From Sedimentisphaerales bacterium (GTDB taxonomy: Bacteria; Planctomycetota; Phycisphaerae; Sedimentisphaerales; SG8-4): a stretch of DNA of 10,743 nt. Location: the NCBI GenBank assembly GCA_016932895.1, contig JAFGCA010000433.1, positions 1 through 10,743 of the forward strand, in the 5' to 3' direction. A program made the position numbers and the translations under genes. Below are positions 4,746 to 10,743 of the stretch, piece after piece (the first letter of the stretch is position 1; each line of letters starts with the position of its first letter). Under the pieces are notes generated by a model. It searched no databases and was not told where the DNA came from. It saw only the letters and a list, made by a program, of their open reading frames with translations.

Positions 4746-7730
4746 ATGAATGGCTCTGAGAGTTCGTGCACCGCGAGAGCGACGTCGCGGGCCCGGACGA
4801 CCGGCGGCGTCGTTTCGCGGGCGGCGATCGTGAACTGTCTGATGCTGATCTACCTGGTCTCCGGGGCGTGCTCGCTGATCGACGAAGTAGTCTGGCTGCG
4901 GTTGCTCAAGCTGATCCTGGGCAACACGGTGTACGCCTCGAGCGTGGTCGTGTCGGTCTTCATGGCGGGCCTGGCGCTGGGGGCGCTGCTTATGGGGCGG
5001 ATCTGCGACCGCATCCGGCGGCCCTTGCGCCTGTACCCCTTCATCGAGCTGGCGATTACGGTCACGGCCCTGTTGTCACCGTGGGCACTGCGTTCGGCGG
5101 ACGCGGCCTACCTGTGGTTCTGCCGGACGTGGCAGCCGGGCGCGGGCTGGCTGATCGCGGGGCAGGTCGTCATCTCGACCCTGATCCTGCTGGTCCCGAC
5201 GCTGCTGATGGGCAGCACGCTGCCCCTGCTGGGGCGGTTCGTTGCGTCGGTGGAGAAGGACACGGGCCCGCTCGTCGGGCGGCTCTACGCCTTGAACACG
5301 CTCGGCGCTGCGGCCGGCTGCTGCCTGGCGGGCTTTGTCCTCATTCGCTGGCTGGGCGTGCTGGGGACGCTACGCCTGGCGGCGGTCCTGAACCTGCTGG
5401 TCGCCCTGGGCGGCTACGTTGTATATCGAATCTCTCTTGGCAGCGAGGAGGCCGCCGCGGATATACCGCTGGCGCCCGTCAAGGTGCGGCCCGGGGGGAC
5501 CTGCGGCGGATTTCCTCTTCTCGTACTGGGCTTCTTCCTGAGCGGGGCGGTCTGTATCGGGTACGAGTTGCTCTGGATGCGCAGCGTCGTTCATTCGATC
5601 GGCGCGTTCACCTTCGTTTTCAGCTCGGTCCTCACGATCTACCTGTTGGGGAACGTCTTGGGTGCGGCTATCGGCAGCCGCATCGTCGGCTCGCTCAAGA
5701 ACCCGGCCGCTGTTGCCGGCGTCTTTTTCCTGGTCCTCGGGGTCCTGGGTGTGCTGTATTTGCCGTGGCAGAATTTCTGCAGCTACTACCTGCTGCCGGC
5801 GGTCCTCGATTCGCTGGACGAGAGGTTCTGGCACCGGCTGATCTCCTGGCACATCGTCAGCCCGCTGATGCAGAGCGCGATCCTGTTCCTCCTGCCTTCC
5901 GTGGTCATGGGCGTCGGCTTCCCGATCATGCTGCAGGCATGGGTGGACCGGGCGCACCGCGTCGGCTGGTCCACCGGGACCGCCTACAGCACCAATACCT
6001 GGGGCGCCGTCGTCGGAGGCCTGCTGACCGGTTTCGTTTTGATCCCGTTGCTCGGCCTGCAGGCGGCCGTGGTCGGGCTGGGCCTGACCGCTACGTGGAT
6101 GGGATGCCTCATCTGGTTGCGGTTCGTTCGTCCTGTGACGCACACGCGGGTGTATCGATGCCTGCCGCTGCTGCTGGCGCTGTTTGTCACCATGCAGGCT
6201 CTGCGCATGCCGGGCGATCTCTTTCGCAAAACCGTGGCGTTGAACCGCTGGACGCGCGGCTTTGAACTCGTGGATGTCAAAGAGGGGATCAACACCACCG
6301 TGTCGCTGCATCGGGACCCGGAATACGACGCGTTGTACCTGTGCACGTCCGGCTGCCGGGTCGCCGGGACGTCCTACGGGTATCGCGGGGACCAGAAGAT
6401 GCTCGGGCATTTTCCCGTTCTGTTGAACCAGCATGCGCAGAGCGTGTTGTCCGTCGGTTTCGGTTCGGGAGAGAGCACCGCCTGCCTTGTCCGTCACGAC
6501 CTCGAGCGCGTGGATTGCGTCGAAATCGCGCCGGAGGTCGCGGCGTTCTCCCTGAAGCACCTCGGCGGCATCAACCTCGGGGACGAGCTCGATGAGAAGG
6601 TCGGCATGATTTACCAGGACGCCCGCAATTATCTCCATCTGACCGACCGCCGCTATGACACCATCGTCAACGATTGCACGAGCATCCGAGGTGTGGCCGA
6701 GAACGCCTCTCTCTATACCAGGGAGTATTTCGAGAGCGCCCGCGACCATCTGACCGAGAACGGACTCTTCATGTCGTACATCGACGCCTATACGAGCGAG
6801 TGCATCGAGGTGATGAACAGCGTTATCGGCACCGTCATGGAGGTTTTCCCCCATGTCACGCTGTGGCACATGACGTGCGAGCCGACACCCTTCTTCGTCA
6901 TCGTCGGTTCCGAAAGCCCGCAGCGGTTCTCGCTGCGCCACATCGAGGAGGAGCTGGCCCGACCGGCGGTGCGCGAGAGCCTCGCGGTGATCAACTGTCG
7001 CGACAGTGCGGACGTGCTGATCTGCTATCTCGCCGACGAAGTGGACCTGCGGAAGTCCGTGGTCCAGTACATCACCAACAGCGATTACTTCCCGGTGGTC
7101 GAGTTCTGCACCGACCACTGGTCCGCCGGCTACGGCACGCTGCGACACTTCTTCGCGAAGGTCCGGGGCCGGTCCGTGTACGATCATATCGACTGGACCG
7201 GCATCAGTGCATCCAAGAAGCAGAGGTGGCTCCAGCGCTTCGAACGGGCGTATGAGGGGGCCACGCACGTGCTGATGGCCGAAAGCACGCCGCATCCGCT
7301 GGAGAGACTGGAGCACGCGGTGGCGGGTCTGAGCCACCTGCCCAGGAATCGGGCGTTGGCGTTCACAAAGCGCCAGGCCGAGCGTGCTTTGCTGGCTGAA
7401 GGGTTACGGTCACTTAAGGCCGGAAACGCCCGTCAGGCGGCGTACGTTACCACTCGGATGCTGGAGGCGGACCCGAATTCCGCTCCCGGCTGGATCCTGC
7501 GGGCGCAGATCGAACGGGCGCTGGGCAACGCGGCGCTGGCCAAAGCGGCGGCGCAGCGCGCCGTGGAGGTCGCGCCGGAGGATCTCAGCGCGCATTTCAA
7601 CTTGTGGAGCATTCTCGTGTCGGGTCACGACCCGGCCGGCGCCGCCGCGGCCCTGCGAGCCGGGGCCCGCGCCGCCGAGGAACGGGCGACTCTTACCACG
7701 GTCGACGACGCGCAGTCACTCGGCCTGTAA
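4746..7730 (+). CDS. Fused MFS-like membrane / spermidine-synthase-like protein with C-terminal helical repeats
   Basis: A 994-residue protein. Residues about 27-490 contain roughly 12-13 hydrophobic helices in two similar halves, each holding an 'E.vWLR/E.LWMRSV' helix followed by a segment like 'VFMAGLALGALLMGRICDR'. This is the usual membrane part of fused MFS/spermidine synthase proteins. Residues about 510-730 form a Rossmann methyltransferase-like domain: the nucleotide loop VLSVGFGSGES (567-577), the acidic strand end 'DCVEIAPE' (590-597), 'QDARNYL' (624-630), 'YDTIVND' (637-643) and 'NASLYTREYF'. True spermidine synthases have 'D-x-x-D-P' at the last site; here D643 remains, but 'TSI' replaces the second D-P, so putrescine is doubtful as substrate. 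Residues about 880-970 look like TPR helices. Transport or polyamine synthesis cannot be assumed; a membrane-bound aminopropyl- or methyltransferase-like role is possible. The 3' end overlaps the pseudopilin stub on the other strand by 38 bases. Confidence 0.85.
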   Translation: MNGSESSCTARATSRARTTGGVVSRAAIVNCLMLIYLVSGACSLIDEVVWLRLLKLILGNTVYASSVVVSVFMAGLALGALLMGRICDRIRRPLRLYPFIELAITVTALLSPWALRSADAAYLWFCRTWQPGAGWLIAGQVVISTLILLVPTLLMGSTLPLLGRFVASVEKDTGPLVGRLYALNTLGAAAGCCLAGFVLIRWLGVLGTLRLAAVLNLLVALGGYVVYRISLGSEEAAADIPLAPVKVRPGGTCGGFPLLVLGFFLSGAVCIGYELLWMRSVVHSIGAFTFVFSSVLTIYLLGNVLGAAIGSRIVGSLKNPAAVAGVFFLVLGVLGVLYLPWQNFCSYYLLPAVLDSLDERFWHRLISWHIVSPLMQSAILFLLPSVVMGVGFPIMLQAWVDRAHRVGWSTGTAYSTNTWGAVVGGLLTGFVLIPLLGLQAAVVGLGLTATWMGCLIWLRFVRPVTHTRVYRCLPLLLALFVTMQALRMPGDLFRKTVALNRWTRGFELVDVKEGINTTVSLHRDPEYDALYLCTSGCRVAGTSYGYRGDQKMLGHFPVLLNQHAQSVLSVGFGSGESTACLVRHDLERVDCVEIAPEVAAFSLKHLGGINLGDELDEKVGMIYQDARNYLHLTDRRYDTIVNDCTSIRGVAENASLYTREYFESARDHLTENGLFMSYIDAYTSECIEVMNSVIGTVMEVFPHVTLWHMTCEPTPFFVIVGSESPQRFSLRHIEEELARPAVRESLAVINCRDSADVLICYLADEVDLRKSVVQYITNSDYFPVVEFCTDHWSAGYGTLRHFFAKVRGRSVYDHIDWTGISASKKQRWLQRFERAYEGATHVLMAESTPHPLERLEHAVAGLSHLPRNRALAFTKRQAERALLAEGLRSLKAGNARQAAYVTTRMLEADPNSAPGWILRAQIERALGNAALAKAAAQRAVEVAPEDLSAHFNLWSILVSGHDPAGAAAALRAGARAAEERATLTTVDDAQSLGL

Positions 7731-7854
7731 GGACGACCGCTGGCGCCTGCTTTCGGACGCGGTGCAGCATGGGCAGCAGAATCGCCATCAACACCGCGAT
7801 CACGGCGATGACGACCAACAGCTCAATGAGCGTGAAAGCCCGGGGTTGTCGCAT
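7693..7854 (-). pseudogene. Truncated pseudopilin: prepilin N-terminus only (53 residues)
   Basis: The frame encodes a clear prepilin leader and hydrophobic helix, MRQPRAFTLIELLVVIAV, continuing to 'MAILLPMLHRVRKQA', then stops at 53 residues. The start is ATG 7854, with GAGGTG 5 bases upstream; an upstream ATG at 7899 would add 15 residues but makes an unusual leader. F7 is the expected first residue after prepilin-peptidase cleavage and E11 the conserved Glu at +5. Planctomycete pseudopilins usually have 200-300 residues with a globular domain; here it is missing. Homology-like sequence ends near residue 41, where the frame enters the reverse complement of the neighbouring membrane-protein gene. 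This suggests a deletion or rearrangement left a stub, although a functional mini-pseudopilin is possible. It lies 107 bases downstream of the propeller gene and may share its transcript. Confidence 0.65.
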
Positions 7855-7912
7855 TACGGCACCTCGCTTGCACTCCGGCCCATGGCCCGTCGGCGGCAAT
7901 TTTCAACGCTCT

Positions 7913-7941
7913 ATTGTACGGAGCTTTCCCCGCGCCAACAA
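7913..7941 (-). promoter_or_regulatory. Possible promoter for the pseudopilin stub
   Basis: On the minus strand, TTGTTG (7936-7941) and TACAAT (7913-7918) are 17 bases apart, 58 bases upstream of ATG 7854. The -10 box matches 5 of 6 consensus bases, the -35 box only about half. If real, the stub is still transcribed on its own, independently of the propeller gene. Confidence 0.35.
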
Positions 7942-7961
7942 ACAAGAAGCAGGCGTTGCGG

Positions 7962-9239
7962 TCATGGGGCGATCCTTTCGCCGATGCAGAACAGATGCTC
8001 GGCGCCCCGAATGAAGATCTGTCCCTCGCTGAGGGCCGGAGATGCAAACGTTTTCTCGCCCAGCTCGTTGCGGGCTACTTCTTCGAATGTCGGGCCCGGC
8101 TTGACAATGGTCATGATGCCCTTGTCCGACAGGAAATAGACCAGCCCGTTGGCGGTCGCCAGCGACGCGCTGAAGTGCGGTCCAAGGCGCCGCCGCCAGA
8201 GGTCCTGTCCCGTTTTCGCCTCAAGACAAGTTGCCACGCCGTTGTCCGAGACGAGCAGGAAGTAGGGCCCCACGGCGATGGGGCTGGGCACGTAGGCGCA
8301 GTCCCGGTCTTTCTGCCAGGCGACGTGGGTAGCGGTCACGTTGCCCTGACCGTTTGGGCGGATCGCCTGCATGAACCGGTCCGGGAAGCCGCAGGTCATG
8401 AAGAGCAGCTCGCCGTTGTAGACCAGCGAGGCGACGAACTGTTCGGTGGGGCCGTCGATGATCCAGTGCTGTTTTCCGGAGTCGGGATCGTAGCCGGCGA
8501 CGCACTTGTTGCCTGCGAGGATCATCTGGTTGCGGCCGTCGATCTGGCGCAGGATGGGCGTGCAGTAGCTGCGCGTCCTGTTGGGGCGGGGCGTTTTCCA
8601 GACCGTCCGGCCGGTGGCCCGGTCCAGCGCGACGATGTAGGCCGGGCCGTCATGGTCGCCGTTGACGATGATTGTGTCTTTCCACAGGACCGGGCTCGAA
8701 CAGTAACCGTGCATGCTTGCGAAGGGCCCGGGATGGACCTGCCACACCGGGTTGCCCGCGAAATCGTAGGCCGCGACGAACATCCTGTCGCGGTCGAGAA
8801 AGCTGACGTAGACTCTCTCCCCGTCGGTCGCCGGCGTCGAGGAGCTGTGGCTGTTGAGGGCGTGGATTCTTTCGGGCGGCGCTTCCAGCACCACGCACTG
8901 CCACAGCCGCTTGCCGGTAGCGCGGTCCAGACAGAGAAGCAGACGCTGCTGCTGTTCTTTCAGCGCCGTGACGACGAAGACGCGGTCCGACCAGACAATG
9001 GGCGAGGCATGCCCTTTGCCCGGCAAGGGGACTTTCCACGTGACGTTTTCCACATTTGTCCATGCGGTGGGCGCGTGCCGGTCGAGGCTGGTGCCGTCGC
9101 CGCGGGGCCCTCGCCACTGGGGCCAGTGCTCGGCCGAAACGGCACCAGCCAGCAAGGCGACCAGGGCAGCGGATGCGGTCAGGAGATAGGATGTGCGGGG
9201 CTTGGTCGTCGATTCAATTCTCATGTCGGTTGTATCCAT
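7962..9239 (-). CDS. Secreted PQQ-type beta-propeller repeat protein
   Basis: A 425-residue protein. After a short basic start, residues about 16-36 are a Sec signal ending 'LLAGAVSA', with cleavage expected before 'EHWPQWRGPRGDGTS', a start commonly seen in planctomycete PQQ-like propellers. Blade motifs of the type D-x-x-T/S-G-x-x-x-W recur: LDRATGKRLWQ (104-114), YDFAGNPVWQ (158-167), LDRATGRTVWK (205-215), YDPDSGKQHWI (250-260) and LEAKTGQDLWR (339-349). These are structural repeats; they do not show that PQQ is bound, and no dehydrogenase catalytic residues are evident. The protein probably acts outside the cytoplasm, perhaps in binding or scaffolding as in BamB-like proteins. ATG 9239 has no strong ribosome-binding site; ATG 9224, five codons on, also gives an intact signal. 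The pseudopilin gene lies 87 bases upstream on the same strand. Confidence 0.87.
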   Translation of the reverse strand: MDTTDMRIESTTKPRTSYLLTASAALVALLAGAVSAEHWPQWRGPRGDGTSLDRHAPTAWTNVENVTWKVPLPGKGHASPIVWSDRVFVVTALKEQQQRLLLCLDRATGKRLWQCVVLEAPPERIHALNSHSSSTPATDGERVYVSFLDRDRMFVAAYDFAGNPVWQVHPGPFASMHGYCSSPVLWKDTIIVNGDHDGPAYIVALDRATGRTVWKTPRPNRTRSYCTPILRQIDGRNQMILAGNKCVAGYDPDSGKQHWIIDGPTEQFVASLVYNGELLFMTCGFPDRFMQAIRPNGQGNVTATHVAWQKDRDCAYVPSPIAVGPYFLLVSDNGVATCLEAKTGQDLWRRRLGPHFSASLATANGLVYFLSDKGIMTIVKPGPTFEEVARNELGEKTFASPALSEGQIFIRGAEHLFCIGERIAP

Positions 9240-9326
9240 CGTTCGTTCTTGTCGGGCGCGGGACTGTCGACTTTGATTTCGGCAGGCGCTTCGGATTCTA
9301 CGCTCCGGTTACCCGGTGGGATGCTG

Positions 9327-10112
9327 TCAGTACTCCTTGTAGTGCCGCATCCACTTGGGCCAGTCTTCGGGCTGTGCGCCGCCGCCTCTGGTCCAGGTGC
9401 CGGCCGTATCGAAGCGGCGGTGCCATTTCAGGGCCCATAGCTCTTTGAGGCCTACCGGCCGGACGCTGAAGTCCAGGAACGCCACATTCGTCACGCCGTG
9501 GTGACGGTCGATGCAGAAGCGCCTCATGCAGAGGGCGTTTGCCTGCTCGGTCGCGCCGTTGTAGGGGGGCGGATCGTTGCTCGGCTGCGGGTGGCCGCCA
9601 AGAAAGAAGCAATCGAGGAACAGCGGGACCTGTGCGACGTTCCGGACGTTGACGCTCTTCCAGTGATCCTCGGCCGGATAGCCCCACAACTGCGCGCCGC
9701 CGGGATGGTACAGCCAGTTGTTGATACCGTAGCTGGTATAGAAACCGGCGCCACCGGCGACGTTGGTGGCTTCCCAGGTCACGAACGGATTCTGACCCGG
9801 GTCCCAGGGTTTGGAGGCAGTGGGGCACCAGCGTATTTCCTCGTCGACGTAGTACGGCTCGGCGGCAAACAGCCAGTGGCCCACCTGTCTGCCGTCGACC
9901 GTGCGCGTGCCGTTGGGGAAGGCGCCGCTGTAATCGCCCGTGTACATCGACCAGATCAGGGCCCAGTGATGCAGGTTCATCTTGCAGGCGGTGGCGCGGG
10001 CTTGCTTTTTCGCCAAGCTCAGCGTGGGCATGAGAATGGCCATCAGCAACGCAATGATCGCGATGACGACCAACAGTTCAATGAGCGTAAACGCCTGCCT
10101 TCGGTTTGCCAC
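9327..10112 (-). CDS. Type II secretion-like pseudopilin, full length
   Basis: I choose GTG 10112 as start (261 residues): GGGAG (10121-10125) lies 8 bases upstream, and it gives the short basic leader MANRRQA before FTLIELLVVIAII. ATG 10139 is an alternative; ATG 10166 is unlikely because the -10 box lies at 10168-10173, so transcription would start downstream of it. Cleavage is expected after A7, with Ala instead of the usual Gly at -1, and E12 is the conserved Glu at +5. The hydrophobic helix runs to about residue 30. The C-terminal domain contains H204-x9-D214 in 'HHGVTNVAFLDF', an H-x9-D-G-like motif with Phe for Gly, then 'VGLKELWALKWHRRF' and the end 'WPKWMRHYKEY', a tail I associate with Phycisphaerae pseudopilins. 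Such proteins are inserted in the inner membrane and may join a secretion or pilus-like fibre; the substrate is unknown. It appears to lead the operon containing the propeller gene. Confidence 0.87.
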   Translation of the reverse strand: MANRRQAFTLIELLVVIAIIALLMAILMPTLSLAKKQARATACKMNLHHWALIWSMYTGDYSGAFPNGTRTVDGRQVGHWLFAAEPYYVDEEIRWCPTASKPWDPGQNPFVTWEATNVAGGAGFYTSYGINNWLYHPGGAQLWGYPAEDHWKSVNVRNVAQVPLFLDCFFLGGHPQPSNDPPPYNGATEQANALCMRRFCIDRHHGVTNVAFLDFSVRPVGLKELWALKWHRRFDTAGTWTRGGGAQPEDWPKWMRHYKEY

Positions 10113-10167
10113 GGTGGTTTCTCCCGCACGCCGTGCCATACGTGTTGCCACCCAACAATCACACATG

Positions 10168-10197
10168 ATTATACCGTCCGGCCCCCATCCGGGTCAA
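10168..10197 (-). promoter_or_regulatory. Near-consensus sigma-70 promoter for the pseudopilin-propeller operon
   Basis: On the minus strand, TTGACC (10192-10197; 5 of 6 consensus bases) and a perfect TATAAT (10168-10173) are separated by 18 bases. Transcription would start near 10161, about 50 bases before GTG 10112. This is the best promoter in the window and it excludes ATG 10166 as the start codon. Confidence 0.75.
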
Positions 10198-10214
10198 GCG
10201 GGCCAAATTGACGG

Positions 10215-10243
10215 TTGAAGGCAGGGGGCATTGGTGGTAGAAT
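10215..10243 (+). promoter_or_regulatory. Sigma-70-type promoter for the M16-family gene
   Basis: TTGAAG (10215-10220; 4 of 6) and TAGAAT (10238-10243; 5 of 6) have the ideal 17-base spacing. Transcription would start near 10250. Its -35 box is only 17 bases from that of the leftward pseudopilin promoter, so the two form a compact divergent pair. Confidence 0.6.
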
Positions 10244-10325
10244 TCGCCTTCTTTTGTAACTCACTGCTCAGTGATGAGAGAACGGCGTGGGTCGAAGCCT
10301 GTCCTACCGTTTTATGGGATTTTGC

Positions 10326-10743
10326 ATGGAGCAGCAGACGGACAAACATGTATTGAACAACGGCATGGTGTTGTTGGGCGAGCCGATGCCGGGGGTGGAG
10401 TCGGTGGCGTTTGGTTTTCTGCTGCCGGCCGGGGCGGCGCTGATGCCGGCGGGCGCCTGCGGGGCAGCCAACGTCATTTCCGACTGGATCTTCCGCGGCG
10501 CCGGAGACCGGGACAGCCGGCAGTTGGGCGACGCGCTCGACGGGCTCGGCCTGCACCGGTCGGGCTCGGTCGGCAGCGCGCATCTGTCCATCGGGGCGGC
10601 CCTGGAGGCGAGCAATCTCGCGGAGGCCCTGGCCCTGTACACCGACGTCATTTTGCAGCCTCGCCTGGGGGACGAGCAATTTGAGTTGGCTCGTCAGCTT
10701 GCGGTCGAGGGGGTGCTGTCGCTGGACGACGAGCCGCGCCAGA
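10326..10743 (+). CDS. M16-family (insulinase-like) protein lacking the zinc-binding motif, partial
   Basis: The frame is open from 10278 to the right edge; 139 codons from ATG 10326 are visible. The start 'MEQQTDKHVLNNGMVLLGEPMPGVESVAFGFLLPAGA' matches the first strands of M16 domains. Active M16 peptidases carry H-x-x-E-H just after, in a 'G.AH.LEHM.FKGT' context. Here residues 47-60 read AANVISDWIFRGAG, so the three ligand positions are N49, S52 and D53. The context 'RGAGDRDSRQLGDALDGLG' keeps the fold. It is therefore probably a non-catalytic M16 subunit, which usually pairs with an active partner, perhaps encoded to the right of the window. The start is uncertain: GGGA lies 7 bases before ATG 10326, and in-frame ATG 10314 and GTG 10287 are possible. 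A promoter lies at 10215-10243. Confidence 0.8.
   Translation, partial: MEQQTDKHVLNNGMVLLGEPMPGVESVAFGFLLPAGAALMPAGACGAANVISDWIFRGAGDRDSRQLGDALDGLGLHRSGSVGSAHLSIGAALEASNLAEALALYTDVILQPRLGDEQFELARQLAVEGVLSLDDEPRQ

Noticed and set aside
5370..7337. 655-codon open frame on the minus strand, opposite the membrane protein gene
   Set aside because: The His/Arg/Gln/Asp-rich product lacks any domain, while the plus-strand frame has transmembrane helices and a clear synthase-like domain.
7914..9440. 508-codon open frame on the plus strand, opposite the propeller gene
   Set aside because: It runs antisense across the propeller gene and into the pseudopilin gene; composition and lack of motifs mark it as a by-product of codon bias.
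10140..10166. Upstream ATG (10166) as start of the full-length pseudopilin
   Set aside because: It lies between the TATAAT box at 10168-10173 and the expected transcript start near 10161, so it should not be in the mRNA. The leader peptide would also be unusually long.
1..10743. tRNA or rRNA genes, or CRISPR array
   Set aside because: I saw no cloverleaf with CCA end, no conserved rRNA stretches and no evenly spaced direct repeats; this was a search by eye and not by program.

Overview
The window is GC-rich DNA that most resembles the Planctomycetota, probably class Phycisphaerae. This is inferred from protein style rather than a marker gene. The signs are a secreted beta-helix protein opening with an 'IIYVDDNAP...GSSWATAYAYLQDAL' type of sequence and closing with a single dockerin-like 'GDINGDCRVDFKDLGILLNHWL' tail, a Tat-exported sulfatase, a 'WPQWRGP' PQQ-type propeller protein, and pseudopilins with 'AFTLIELLVVIA' N-termini, one ending 'WPKWMRHYKEY'.

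Layout. 1-178 (+) is the C-terminal end of a sugar-phosphate isomerase/epimerase-like protein. It converges on a Tat-exported sulfatase (320-1687, -), with a 101 bp palindromic repeat between the two stop codons. A gene-free stretch follows (1688-2451). It holds a 170 bp element with 25 bp terminal inverted arms and two inner hairpins just upstream of the sulfatase ribosome-binding site, possible outward promoters, and a weaker 79 bp inverted repeat. Next is a secreted beta-helix protein with a TTG start (2452-4290, +), then a 180 bp palindromic element (4302-4481), then a 994-residue membrane protein (4746-7730, +) joining MFS-like helices, a spermidine-synthase-like methyltransferase-fold domain and a C-terminal helical repeat tail.

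The next three genes read leftwards. In transcription order they are a full-length pseudopilin (9327-10112), a secreted PQQ-type propeller protein (7962-9239) and a 53-residue pseudopilin stub (7693-7854), whose C-terminus runs antisense into the end of the membrane-protein gene. The full-length pseudopilin has a near-consensus sigma-70 promoter. Back-to-back with it is another promoter for a rightward M16-family (insulinase-like) protein (10326 to the window edge), which lacks the HxxEH zinc motif.

How the genes fit together. Sulfatase, sugar isomerase, exported beta-helix protein, exported propeller and pseudopilins suggest a cell invested in exported proteins and glycan degradation, but nothing proves they form one pathway. 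No mobile-element transposase, tRNA, rRNA or CRISPR array was seen. The least explained parts are three intergenic palindromic elements (101, 170 and 180 bp), the sulfatase leader containing one of them, the truncated pseudopilin, the altered amine-site motif in the synthase-like domain, and the regular cysteine ladder of the beta-helix protein.
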